Shown piece after piece: positions 44,547-52,983 of a stretch of 64,000 nt of DNA (position 1 is the first letter of the stretch; each line of letters opens with the position of its first letter). A model generated the notes under the pieces. That model was not told the origin of the DNA. It did not search any database and was given only the letters and a program-made list of their open reading frames with translations. A program made the position numbers and the translations under genes. Source of the stretch: JAJDTR01 sp965220415 (GTDB lineage Bacteria; Poribacteria; WGA-4E; JAJDTR01); the NCBI GenBank assembly GCA_965220415.1, contig OZ244829.1, forward strand, positions 4,960,001-5,024,000, given 5' to 3'.

Positions 44547-45218
44547 TCAAAATTTGTCAACTCGCAGTTGACTCTCCCACTCCCTTACGTTAATTCGTCC
44601 TTCAAGATAAGCTTTGTAGTTTGCAACTTGTGTTTCCAACCGCATTTTTGGCGCGCCATCGTCATCTTCGGCTATGGCTCTGACAACATCAATAGTGTCC
44701 GGTTCCAATTGCGCTCCATGCACGATTGCACAAACCATTAGGAATTCTTGTTTAATTGCCCGATTCGAAAGCGCGCGCGGGATAAAATGAACTTGGACTA
44801 CATTCCGTTCGCCCTCAAGTCTCCCATCTTTAGATCTCCAATGGGTTACCCGGATATTTTGCTCCAGAAAGGTTTGACGGAGTGCGTCTTGTTGCCATGA
44901 AACGGGTACCTTGGGCAGTATACGTAGAGAGGGTTGGTCTGTAGATTGAGGTTCGGGGATTTTGTACGGCTTGAAACCGATTAGTTGTGACGGCGCTTTT
45001 CCCATCTCGAAGGCAACTGCAAGAGGCTGCGATTTTTCCGGATGGGTAACCGTTTGTAGCGGATTACGACTAGTTCGCCGTCGATTGTGTTCGCCCCATT
45101 CTTCCATGAGTGTGAACTCGAAATAGTAGTCCTTCGGCGCACGCGGGCCACATGAAAGAAACAGTAACGACACGCTGAAAAGTACAATAAACGACTTTAA
45201 GATTGGAAATCTCGCCAT
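44547..45218 (-). CDS. Uncharacterised lipoprotein
   Basis: 223 residues from ATG 45218, one base after the stop of the HNH gene; a longer frame reaches back into that gene. Signal peptide MARFPILKSFIVLFSVSLLF, then LSCGPRAPKD (lipobox LSC). The mature part is polar with no motif I can name; RILPKVPVSWQQDALRQTFL and HFIPRALSNRAIKQEFLMVC hint at an alpha/beta fold. It lies where rpmH normally sits, between an HNH gene and rnpA, in an overlapping operon. Confidence 0.7.
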   Translation of the reverse strand: MARFPILKSFIVLFSVSLLFLSCGPRAPKDYYFEFTLMEEWGEHNRRRTSRNPLQTVTHPEKSQPLAVAFEMGKAPSQLIGFKPYKIPEPQSTDQPSLRILPKVPVSWQQDALRQTFLEQNIRVTHWRSKDGRLEGERNVVQVHFIPRALSNRAIKQEFLMVCAIVHGAQLEPDTIDVVRAIAEDDDGAPKMRLETQVANYKAYLEGRINVREWESQLRVDKF

Positions 45219-45219
45219 C

Positions 45220-45732
45220 TCAGTTGATGTACAGGTACTTCTTCCAGGCAGGATCGTAGCCGCGAAAATGGCGATTGAGGTGTAGATATGTAAGAATTGA
45301 CGGGGCTTTGGGTGATCGTTTGGTAAACATTCTCGCTTCATAGGGAGTCTGATTCCCTTTCTTAGTGTTGCATTTTTTGCATGCGGTTGCAACGTTTTCC
45401 CAAACGGTCGCGCCTCCACGGGAGCGGGGCATGACATGATCGAGTGTAAGTAAGGCCGGAGGAAAATTCGTATGGCAGTATTGACATGTGTACTGGTCGC
45501 GAATAAATACGTTTTTACGAGAAAACTTCACAACGCAGTGAGGAATATGTACATAGGTTACAAGTCGAATTACAAGAGGAATGGGCATTGAAGTCGTTGG
45601 AGAATGAATCTCTCGGTCGGAAACTTCCTCCATACGTGCAGCGCCCTTGACAATCATCTTCACAGCGCGCCTGAGGTTACAGACGTTAATTGCCTCGTAA
45701 CTCGCATTCAATACCAACACGGATGTGTTCAT
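45220..45732 (-). CDS. HNH endonuclease family protein
   Basis: 170 residues from ATG 45732 (GTG 45744 is the alternative). The C-terminal half has two zinc pairs, YTCQYCHTNFPP and ACKKCNTKKG, framing TLDHVMPRSRGGATVWEN, the HNH motif with His-Asn metal centre. The N-terminal VLVLNASYEAINVCNLRRAV is typical of stand-alone bacterial HNH proteins often seen in housekeeping loci rather than in phages. Function unknown; DNA binding or nicking is inferred. Confidence 0.85.
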   Translation of the reverse strand: MNTSVLVLNASYEAINVCNLRRAVKMIVKGAARMEEVSDREIHSPTTSMPIPLVIRLVTYVHIPHCVVKFSRKNVFIRDQYTCQYCHTNFPPALLTLDHVMPRSRGGATVWENVATACKKCNTKKGNQTPYEARMFTKRSPKAPSILTYLHLNRHFRGYDPAWKKYLYIN

Positions 45733-46086
45733 GCCTATCCCCACGGTGGGAAAAACAGATATCCAAGATGTCTCACATGGTGGCTCAAAGAGATTGTTGT
45801 GTCAATACCACGCCCAAAATCGCCAAAGCATCATCACATGTATGAATATGGCGTTGGGTAGATGTCGCTCAAATTCACCTCAATGTTAATATAGTTCCAG
45901 TCACATTGTATCACACCTCTTTCTAACCTGCAAGAAAAATCTCGTCGCTGGATTCCTTGAAGAACTTGATTGAAAGGGTGTGAACAGGCACATGATTTAC
46001 TAGTTTGAATTGACAGATTGAACTTCTGCCAGATGGGGCACGATGCCGTGGGATGATGGCAGAACCACCTCCCGAGATTATCGATC
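45733..46086. other. Intergenic, no gene seen
   Basis: Upstream region of the HNH-lipoprotein-rnpA operon and downstream of rimI. No convincing ORF, hairpin or named repeat. Confidence 0.4.
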
Positions 46087-46578
46087 TCACACCTCCAAAT
46101 CGATTTCTAACAGGTTCCCTATGTGGAAGACACACGCATCTTCGCCATTATCTTGGTAATACCGCCGCCGAATATGTACAAGCCGAAATCCCAACTGACA
46201 GTAAAGGTTTTGGGCTGGAATGTTACTCCGACGCACTTCCAGATGAACTTGGCGTCCGCCTTGGTCACGAATACATTCCAACGATTTTGCGAGCAGGTAT
46301 TTTCCGAGGCCTGTGCGCCGGTGTGCGGGTGATACAGCGAAATTTACAATGTGGGCTTCGTCTAGGATCAGCCAATAGTTCACGTATGCAACCGGAACCT
46401 GACTCAGCCTGGCGACATGGAAATGGGAATGCGGGTTCTTTCCGTCAATTGCTTCTCGGAGTGTGGGCAGGCTCCATGGATCTGAAAACGATTGACGCTC
46501 AATTTCTGCGACTATCGGTAAATCGCTCTGCCGCATATAATCGAGCTCAATGTCCGGAAAGGATTTCTTAATTCTCAC
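46087..46578 (-). CDS. rimI: Ribosomal protein S18 alanine N-acetyltransferase RimI-like
   Basis: 163 residues, GTG start with AGAGAG upstream (an ATG 14 codons in is possible). GNAT fold: IVAEIERQSFSDPWSLPTLR is the typical RimI opening, AVSPAHRRTGLGKYLLAKSL binds acetyl-CoA, HLEVRRSNIPAQNLYCQLGF and RRYYQDNGEDACVF complete it. Acetylates the N-terminus of S18. Not beside tsaB or tsaD here. Confidence 0.88.
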   Translation of the reverse strand: MRIKKSFPDIELDYMRQSDLPIVAEIERQSFSDPWSLPTLREAIDGKNPHSHFHVARLSQVPVAYVNYWLILDEAHIVNFAVSPAHRRTGLGKYLLAKSLECIRDQGGRQVHLEVRRSNIPAQNLYCQLGFRLVHIRRRYYQDNGEDACVFHIGNLLEIDLEV

Positions 46579-46719
46579 TGCTCTCTGCGGTGGTTTGGCA
46601 AAGGTGAATGAATCGCAAATTGAAAGATGGGTCCGATTGGCAGGATAAATGAGAGCACCTTCTCTTCTTCATTCTAGCACTTCAAAACTGAGGGGTCAAT
46701 CGTTAACGTCGCTTTGTTG

Positions 46720-46744
46720 CAACTAGAGAATAGTTGTCTTTTTT
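46720..46744 (+). terminator. Weak stem-loop with T tract
   Basis: CAACTA-GAGAA-TAGTTG followed by TCTTTTTT. No plus-strand gene lies just upstream, so the role is unclear; it may insulate the 46881 gene. Confidence 0.3.
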
Positions 46745-46880
46745 GTCTCCGGTTCATCAGGTACTTTTTCTGAGGATTTTTCGCTGCATATGTGGTAACA
46801 TACTTTAACATCTGACGCTGGAATTTAGCTGCCTACGTACCCCATAACTAGAATACCTGAGACAATTCAAGGATCGAATT

Positions 46881-48023
46881 ATGAAAGACTTCGCTTTTAC
46901 CGGAGGCCGCCCTGACCCGTTCACGTTTCCAACCGAAGCGTTAATCGAAGCGAGCGCAAAAGCGCTCCGAGATCTAGGCGGCAGCCTCGTGAATTATCCC
47001 GGGGATAATGGATACCGCGGATTACGCGAGTTGGCTTCAATGCGGTTCGAAAGACGTGAAGGCGTACCCCTTCCCGTAGACAACATCTCCCTTACATCGG
47101 GCTCAATGCAGGCACTGGATCTTGTGCTAAGCACCTTTATTGAACCTGGCGATACAATTCTGACTGAAGAATTAACTTACAGTGGTACACTCGGTATAAT
47201 GAGACATCTCAAGGCAAATATCGTTGGTATTCCGATGGACTATGTCGATGGGATGAACGTGGACGCACTTGGCGCACGCTTGCAGGAGCTCAAAGCGCAA
47301 GGCATCCGCCCGAAGTTGATTTATACAACTGCGAATCACCAAAATCCGACAGCGGCAATCCTCACGCTGGAACGGCGCGAAAGATTGCTTGAGTTGGCAA
47401 ATGCCTACGACACCTTGATTGTTGAAGACGACTGCTACGGCGATATTGACTTTGTACCCAACCCAACGCCTGATGCCTTGTTCAAACTTGACGACTCCAA
47501 TCGCGTGATTTTCATCGCAACATTTTCGAAGATTCTGGGAGCAGGAGTTCGGCAGGGGTACTTTGTTGCGAGGCAACCGTACTACGACGCCATTCACGAA
47601 AATCGTTGGGATGGAGGAACGAGCGCACTTGCCAGTGCAATTGTCGCAGAGTTTTTTAAGCACCAACTAGACGAACATCTAGCCATAACGAATGAGGCAG
47701 TCGGCGCAAAATGTAAGGCAGTGACTGAAACACTTGAAAAAAATGTCGCGGATCTATGTAGTTGGACACAACCACGAGGTGGTCTATTTCTCTGGATTAC
47801 GTTGCCGGAGACAACGGATATGGAGAAACTCGCGGAGCTTGCCGGCAAACGCAATGCGGGGTTCAGCGAAGGGCGCGCATTTCATTATCGTAGCGATCCA
47901 ATTAAGTGCATTCGTCTCGCATATGCTTACTGCCATGTAGACAACATTCCAGAAGGAATTACCTATCTGTGCGAAGCCATCCGTGAGGCTCAAGTTGAGT
48001 CGATTGACATCGCGGCAGATTAG
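46881..48023 (+). CDS. PLP-dependent aminotransferase (class I/II, 2-aminoadipate/MocR-like fold)
   Basis: 380 residues. Motifs of fold-type I enzymes: SLTSGSMQALDLVLSTFIEP (cofactor phosphate loop), TTANHQNPTAAILTLERRER (substrate side), VEDDCYGDIDF (Asp to the PLP pyridine N) and FIATFSKILGAGVRQGYFVA with the Schiff-base Lys. No DNA-binding domain, unlike MocR regulators. Substrate unknown. Monocistronic. Confidence 0.9.
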   Translation: MKDFAFTGGRPDPFTFPTEALIEASAKALRDLGGSLVNYPGDNGYRGLRELASMRFERREGVPLPVDNISLTSGSMQALDLVLSTFIEPGDTILTEELTYSGTLGIMRHLKANIVGIPMDYVDGMNVDALGARLQELKAQGIRPKLIYTTANHQNPTAAILTLERRERLLELANAYDTLIVEDDCYGDIDFVPNPTPDALFKLDDSNRVIFIATFSKILGAGVRQGYFVARQPYYDAIHENRWDGGTSALASAIVAEFFKHQLDEHLAITNEAVGAKCKAVTETLEKNVADLCSWTQPRGGLFLWITLPETTDMEKLAELAGKRNAGFSEGRAFHYRSDPIKCIRLAYAYCHVDNIPEGITYLCEAIREAQVESIDIAAD

Positions 48024-48240
48024 TGCATAGATTGTGCTTAAGCGACATTCGATTTGCTCGGACGGCTGATTAAGTCGCGGCGAATAGACTATAGCGTTAC
48101 CGCATACTAAATGTACAGATGAGTCTGGGTTCTACTCTATACTATCAATTTGATCATGGCATTGTTTCAGTTGACCAATGTCCTCATAGAACAACAAGAG
48201 GTCGATCGCAGGACAGTGATTCGCAAAGGAGGACTATGGC
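48024..48240. other. Intergenic, nothing recognisable
   Basis: Part of the 565-bp gap 48024-48588; apart from the small ORF below no gene, hairpin or named repeat was found. Confidence 0.3.
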
Positions 48241-48363
48241 ATGAAACGCTCCCATAATGCTAGGATTCTCGGTGTCTTGTTTGTGGTATGTGCGATGATT
48301 TTGGCAACCACTGGTAGCGCGAGGTGTGTAGTGGACGAACAGATTATTGATGTGCTGCCTTAA
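48241..48363 (+). CDS. Possible 40-residue secreted peptide or truncated exported protein
   Basis: ATG with an excellent AAAGGAGGACTATGGC ribosome-binding region. The product begins MKRSHNARILGVLFVVCAMI, continues LATTGSARC and ends VVDEQIIDVLP, stop. Residues 1-28 look like a genuine signal peptide (basic start, hydrophobic core, GSA-R cleavage). Either a small secreted peptide or the surviving 5' end of a larger decayed gene; the following 220 bp has no frame that continues it. Confidence 0.4.
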   Translation: MKRSHNARILGVLFVVCAMILATTGSARCVVDEQIIDVLP

Positions 48364-48588
48364 ATCAACAATAGTCAGCGCATTTGGATTAGTATCGGTT
48401 TCTGACACCGCGTAGAGAAGCGGGTTTTCCGGCAAATCGTGTATTTCGTGGAACTTCAGTGCGCTTGTGCCTCTGCATCATGATTGCCTTGGTGTTAGCC
48501 CTTGTTATTCTATAATCCAAATTGTGTAAGGCATCTCGTTAACTTACGTCACGACCACAGCATTAAGGAAGCAGAGGCGAAAAATTAG

Positions 48589-49185
48589 ATGACACAAGCG
48601 AGCCGATTTGACAAAAAGTGGGTTACCATGCCCGTCCTCATCTTACTCTTGGCCTCGGTCATCAGTTGTGCAGCGCTGGAAGAAGCACAATTGCGAAGAC
48701 AAGAGAGAATAAAGCGGAAACTGGCGGGGTACACGACCCCACCAGAAACGCCTAAAGAACAGTTTCCTCTGCACGGTCAACCTGCCCCGTTGTTTACGTT
48801 ACAAGATTTGAACGGAAACCAAGTCAGCTTATCGGAGTTCAGAGGAAAACCGGTAGTGATTAACTTTTGGGCGACATGGTGCGGGCCTTGTCGCGTGGAG
48901 GTACCACACTTAGAGTATTTGTCCAAGAAGTACAAAGATAGGGGATTAGTTGTTATTGGCTTGAACAATGAGAACAATCACCAAGCAGTAAGAGACTTTG
49001 CAGAATCACAAATTTCCTATACTGTCCTCTTAGATGGACACGCACAGTTCCTAGATTACGGTGTCAGAGCTATCCCATGCACGTACTATATTGACAAAAA
49101 CGGGATTATTCAAGATCGAGATGTGGGCTTTAATGGCGAAGGGGAAATGGATAGGAAGATAAAGAATCTGTTTAGCAGTTCTTAA
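48589..49185 (+). CDS. TlpA/ResA-like thioredoxin lipoprotein
   Basis: 198 residues. Lipobox ISC (Cys27) then AALEEAQLRRQERIKRK, nearly the same leader as the metallopeptidase lipoproteins at 1 and 49356. The thioredoxin part opens FTLQDLNGNQVSLSEFRGKP, has the active site FWATWCGPCRVE (Cys98/Cys101) and the cis-Pro motif VRAIPCTYYID. Periplasmic disulfide reductase of the TlpA/ResA type. The target is unknown. The next gene is one of the leader-sharing peptidases, which suggests a shared compartment or complex. Confidence 0.88.
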   Translation: MTQASRFDKKWVTMPVLILLLASVISCAALEEAQLRRQERIKRKLAGYTTPPETPKEQFPLHGQPAPLFTLQDLNGNQVSLSEFRGKPVVINFWATWCGPCRVEVPHLEYLSKKYKDRGLVVIGLNNENNHQAVRDFAESQISYTVLLDGHAQFLDYGVRAIPCTYYIDKNGIIQDRDVGFNGEGEMDRKIKNLFSSS

Positions 49186-49355
49186 CGTTTGGAAATTATC
49201 GCCTATCCGTTAAGCCGTCCGATTAGCCGGGCATCATGTTGCAATTAAGAAGGATTGGGAGTAGGGTTCAGCCGCATCAACGGCTTGATTGTCGAAGGAT
49301 TGGCTTGAACGGATCTGAGTGGTTCCCGCAAACTTACCAATCATAAAAACGACGA

Positions 49356-50354
49356 ATGAGAAGACTTAATCTATTCTACAGACACCGGATGCCGGTGATT
49401 GCATTTCTAGCAGTCTCACTCAGTATTTCTAGCTGTGCCTCGCTTGAAAAAGCGCGGGAACGCCAGCAAGAAAAAATCAGGCGGGAGCAGAGCAAGCGTT
49501 ACTTGACGCTTCCGCGTCCTGATGCTCAGATATCAGTTTCCCCCGATGGATTAAAGATAGGAAGTGACCATTATACACTAACTTTTCACGAGGACTTACT
49601 TAAGAGAAGTTCGTTGGATGAGTCCAAAGAACGTCAAGAGATTGGACACGGCGCGTTGCTGTATATGGAGAGTCTCTATAAGTATATTCACGAACTGTTT
49701 CGTATTGAGCCTCCGACTCGTCGTATCGGGATTGTACTGTATGAAACTTTTCAAGGTACGACAATGCGGGCAATTACAGAATCTCGACATCAAACAGTTC
49801 GTCAGGGAAACGGAGTGCTGAAGACAGTTGGGACAATAGTAATGCATTTCCCCATGGCTATGTTTGACCAGAGGGAAGTCAGAGCGCACGAGTTAACACA
49901 TGCTTTTACCGCTAATTACCACCTACCGACATGGTTCACGGAAGGGATAGCGGTCTTCGTGCAGATACAGTATGCGAGGGGAGGAGATTTCAGACCATTC
50001 GATCTTCATGAGAATATGAAAGTCGACCTTGACGATGTCAACGCGATACAAACGTGGAAGGGGCACGCGTCAGTTGATGCCCAATGGGGCTACGGCTACT
50101 CCTTCTCGATTGTGAAAAAACTCTACGATCTGTACGGGGAGGAATTTTATCCCGAGGTTTTTCGCCTTATGGAGGTGGACAAATACCACCAGCAACTTCC
50201 CGGAGAGATGAAGACGAGTATGCTGGTTTACTACATGAGTCTGGCGGCGGGAGAGGATCTTGTTCCATTTTTTGAAAATCTCAAATTCAATGTTCGCCAG
50301 TTGACTAGAGACGATATAGAATCGGTTATTCGGGAAGCAGCCCCATCTCGATAG
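49356..50354 (+). CDS. Lipoprotein zinc metallopeptidase (peptidase MA-like), second copy
   Basis: 332 residues, complete. Signal peptide with lipobox ISSC (Cys27), then ASLEKARERQQEKIRREQSK. HELTHAF (HExxH, ~178-184) and WFTEGIAVF (third ligand Glu ~195) are kept, as are the flanks MHFPMAMFDQREVRAHELTH and KTSMLVYYMSLAAGEDLVPF. The protein is clearly homologous along its length to the product at 1-948, more than half identical by eye. Sixteen bp ahead of its discoidin-like partner. Confidence 0.8.
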   Translation: MRRLNLFYRHRMPVIAFLAVSLSISSCASLEKARERQQEKIRREQSKRYLTLPRPDAQISVSPDGLKIGSDHYTLTFHEDLLKRSSLDESKERQEIGHGALLYMESLYKYIHELFRIEPPTRRIGIVLYETFQGTTMRAITESRHQTVRQGNGVLKTVGTIVMHFPMAMFDQREVRAHELTHAFTANYHLPTWFTEGIAVFVQIQYARGGDFRPFDLHENMKVDLDDVNAIQTWKGHASVDAQWGYGYSFSIVKKLYDLYGEEFYPEVFRLMEVDKYHQQLPGEMKTSMLVYYMSLAAGEDLVPFFENLKFNVRQLTRDDIESVIREAAPSR

Positions 50355-50370
50355 AAAGGAGCAAAATCAG

Positions 50371-51024
50371 ATGAATATTCAATCGACATTGGTAGTTCTC
50401 ACGATTATGTTTGTCATGATGTCATCGTATGGCTGTGCCGGTATCCAAGGCTTTTCTGCCGAGCAACAGTGGAGCAACAACTTTGTCCTAGCCGATGGCG
50501 TAAGGGCAAACGATCCAGCAATTATAGACGGTAACGTTAGAACGGTGGGCCAATCTCAATATGTTGAAAGTACGGGAGATATGATCATGAGTTACGGTTC
50601 ACAATCCGAGTCGATTGTTACCCTCCCGGAACCCAAATCCCTCCATCGAGTCATCATTCATTCTTCCAACCTGCAAGCTTTTGATATATGGACGACTGAT
50701 TCGCAAGGCAGATGGGAGAAGATTAAGGAGGTTGAAAGCAATAAGAAGAAAATCATTGATATCCGACTGAATCGAACGGTGTATACATCAGGTGTCAAGA
50801 TTAGGGTGCGCCGTACGTCAGACGATGCAAATCAGCGCCGCCGAAATGTTCAAAATGTCCGTGGCTGGAGGACGTTTAGCGGGAAGATAAATGCTCCGGC
50901 AAAGATTTCTGAAATAGAATTGTACGGATTTGTCTCGAAGTCTGATGCGACGGATGCCGCCTCTCAAGCGTCGGGCAGCAGCAAAGACGAGGAACTTGAT
51001 GAGTTTGATGAATTCTTGAAGTGA
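50371..51024 (+). CDS. Lipoprotein with discoidin-like domain, second copy
   Basis: 217 residues, AGAAAGGAGCAAAATCAG RBS. Lipoprotein signal ends SYGCAG. The mature domain repeats the partner at 965-1612: ANDPAIIDGNVRTVGQSQYV, PEPKSLHRVIIHSSNLQAFD, VRRTSDDANQRRRNVQNVRG, and an acidic tail (KDEELDEFDEFLK). Predicted carbohydrate or protein binding at the envelope, acting with the metallopeptidase encoded just upstream. Confidence 0.7.
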   Translation: MNIQSTLVVLTIMFVMMSSYGCAGIQGFSAEQQWSNNFVLADGVRANDPAIIDGNVRTVGQSQYVESTGDMIMSYGSQSESIVTLPEPKSLHRVIIHSSNLQAFDIWTTDSQGRWEKIKEVESNKKKIIDIRLNRTVYTSGVKIRVRRTSDDANQRRRNVQNVRGWRTFSGKINAPAKISEIELYGFVSKSDATDAASQASGSSKDEELDEFDEFLK

Positions 51025-51328
51025 GAGAATTCGGTTGATTATACCCGGCTTGATCGCCTCACTATGTTTTGGTGCGCCTTAAAATTAAGTTCTAATGCTT
51101 GATTCCCGATTCTGTGTACTTGCTTGAGTAGGCAGTATCACATCAAGTCTATCCGTGAGAATCAGTGAAATGCATCATGCCAATCGTGTTGTGGCTTTTC
51201 ATGTCAGCCCTACAGGGATATATTGAGTTTTGATGCCCGCAATGCAAACATTCCGAATCTGTAGGGATACAAAAAGGTTTTCCTAGCACGACACCAACAA
51301 CTATTCCTGCCTTCCCAGTTCGTGTGTG
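51025..51328. other. Intergenic between convergent genes, nothing recognisable
   Basis: About 300 bp with no gene. CCCTACAGGGATA near 51208 and TCTGTAGGGATAC near 51260 are short related strings. No terminator hairpin was found. Confidence 0.3.
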
Positions 51329-51871
51329 TCAAGAGTCCAAATCAACGGAATCCCCGTCTAATACTCCGATGTACGGCAAATTCCTGTAGTGTTGAGCAAA
51401 GTCCAAGCCGTATCCTACCACAAAGGAATTCGGGATCTCAAACCCAAGGTAGTCAATTGTGACGGGCACTTCCCTACGATCAGGTTTATCAAGCAGACTG
51501 CATACTTTGACGCTGGTTGGTTCAAACGACTCGATGTGATTCAATAGAAAATCTAGCGTCATTCCCGTATCGACAATATCTTCCACAATCAGCACGTCCG
51601 CCCGAAAAAGATCCTGATAAAGTCCTTGAATCATCTGCACTCCGGAAGACTTTGTATCGTTGTGATAGCTAGCGAGCTGAACAAATTCATATCGGGCTGG
51701 CACAGCCAACGTGCGTATTAAATCGGCGAAGAACAGGATTGCCCCTTTAAGGACGCAGATCAAAACTAAATCCGATTTATCATAATCCTTGGAAATCTGT
51801 TTTCCTAACTCATGGACTCGCTTTTCGATTTGGGATTCAGTGATTAGGATTGACTGCACTGAAGGTTTCAT
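51329..51871 (-). CDS. hpt: Hypoxanthine phosphoribosyltransferase
   Basis: 180 residues from ATG 51871, which has GGGGAG 8 nt upstream (a longer frame extends into the GNAT gene). Purine salvage: hypoxanthine or guanine plus PRPP to IMP/GMP. VLICVLKGAILFFADLIRTL, the PRPP loop DVLIVEDIVDTGMTLDFLLN and the base-binding FVVGYGLDF are diagnostic. The start overlaps the end of the GNAT gene. The hpt-tilS neighbourhood is conserved in many bacteria. Confidence 0.95.
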   Translation of the reverse strand: MKPSVQSILITESQIEKRVHELGKQISKDYDKSDLVLICVLKGAILFFADLIRTLAVPARYEFVQLASYHNDTKSSGVQMIQGLYQDLFRADVLIVEDIVDTGMTLDFLLNHIESFEPTSVKVCSLLDKPDRREVPVTIDYLGFEIPNSFVVGYGLDFAQHYRNLPYIGVLDGDSVDLDS

Positions 51872-52664
51872 TACGTAAACTCCCCGTAGACACATTATGT
51901 GCGAAGATAAGTTCTCGCTCCTTAACAAATCCTAGCCGCTCGTAGATTCGAATTGCCGGTGCATTTTCGGCGACTACAAAGAGGCTGATAATTTGAATCC
52001 CCATCCGCCGCAAATGATTCGTAACACCCGCGGTTGCCGCTGTAGCATATCCTTGTCCCCTGAATCTGGGATGCGAGAAAACATTTCCAATCTGTGCAAT
52101 AAAGGGTGTCACGAAATGGATTCCGGCGGCCGCGATGAGCTGACCATCGTGCCAAACACCATAGAAGGGTCCCATCTCAAACATCAGCGGCGTCCATGCT
52201 TCGACGCGATGTTCATTATAAAATTGATTTAACGAATTGAACTCTCCCCTTTGAATCAGTCGGGCAGGTTTTACGGGCGTTGGAATAGGCTCATGAAGCA
52301 GCATTTGGAGTTCGATGTGAGAATAGATTCGATTTCCAAATTGACAGAGAACTGAGGACGGTGTGCAGGTCGAAAGTGTAATCCACTCGGATTCAAGGCA
52401 TCTACTCATTTTTGTCAATAGTGCGTTTTGAACGGTTGGATTGTCTTCAGTAATGATGACCGAAGGAATCGAAAAGCCGTGAAACAGGCTCCCTACGCCA
52501 ACAATCTGCCCCTCGTCAGTTGCGACATAAATCTCGGAGACACTGATTAAGGGGGGGTATAAATCCCCTAACAACATGAGGTGATGAATCGGGTCGCGAG
52601 CTAGCCAGCGAATACACGCCTCCCTGTCTACACCCACCCCGAGGGACTTAACTAGAACTGGCAT
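51837..52664 (-). CDS. GNAT family N-acetyltransferase
   Basis: 275 residues. The C-terminal half is a GNAT domain: IAQIGNVFSHPRFRGQGYAT (acetyl-CoA loop RGQGYA), ISLFVVAENAPAIRIYERLG. The N-terminal half (REACIRWLARDPIHHLMLLG) resembles the DUF4081/FR47-like N-domain of double GNAT proteins. Substrate unknown. Overlaps hpt by 35 bp, so co-translated. Confidence 0.85.
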   Translation of the reverse strand: MPVLVKSLGVGVDREACIRWLARDPIHHLMLLGDLYPPLISVSEIYVATDEGQIVGVGSLFHGFSIPSVIITEDNPTVQNALLTKMSRCLESEWITLSTCTPSSVLCQFGNRIYSHIELQMLLHEPIPTPVKPARLIQRGEFNSLNQFYNEHRVEAWTPLMFEMGPFYGVWHDGQLIAAAGIHFVTPFIAQIGNVFSHPRFRGQGYATAATAGVTNHLRRMGIQIISLFVVAENAPAIRIYERLGFVKERELIFAHNVSTGSLRNETFSAVNPNH

Positions 52665-52732
52665 TATTGTTTTAACTGAGTTTCCGGCTTTTCCAAAGAA
52701 ACCTGGTTTTAATCTCTAATTTAGAGACAATG

Positions 52733-52883
52733 AGAACCTGTTTGAATAATAGGTAGCAAGGTCATTTGTGGGAGGTTTCGTTATGCATTTAGTGTTGTCT
52801 GCTACATACCTGTCGTCCCGCTGGGGCTGTTAGAGGCTGGTGCGCAATGCGCACCCTACAAATGCCCTTTTCAAACAAGCTCT
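52733..52883. mobile_element. MITE-like element with AGAACCTGTTTGAA terminal inverted repeats
   Basis: AGAACCTGTTTGAATA at the left, TTTTCAAACAAGCTCT at the right; 151 bp. The interior CTGTCGTCCCGCTGGGGCTG and GGTGCGCAATGCGCACC match 27246-27406. No ORF. Confidence 0.8.
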
Positions 52884-52983
52884 GAGTTAATCGGTCATGC
52901 CTTCGCCTGGATTGAATGAATGATCATCAAAACTCGGTTCGTGCTGCTTGGCTGATTAAGGATGGAACTGGTGTAATGTTACA

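Noticed and set aside
45220..45732. HNH gene as part of a homing endonuclease or phage
   Set aside because: No intron, intein or phage genes nearby; it is tightly packed in a housekeeping operon.
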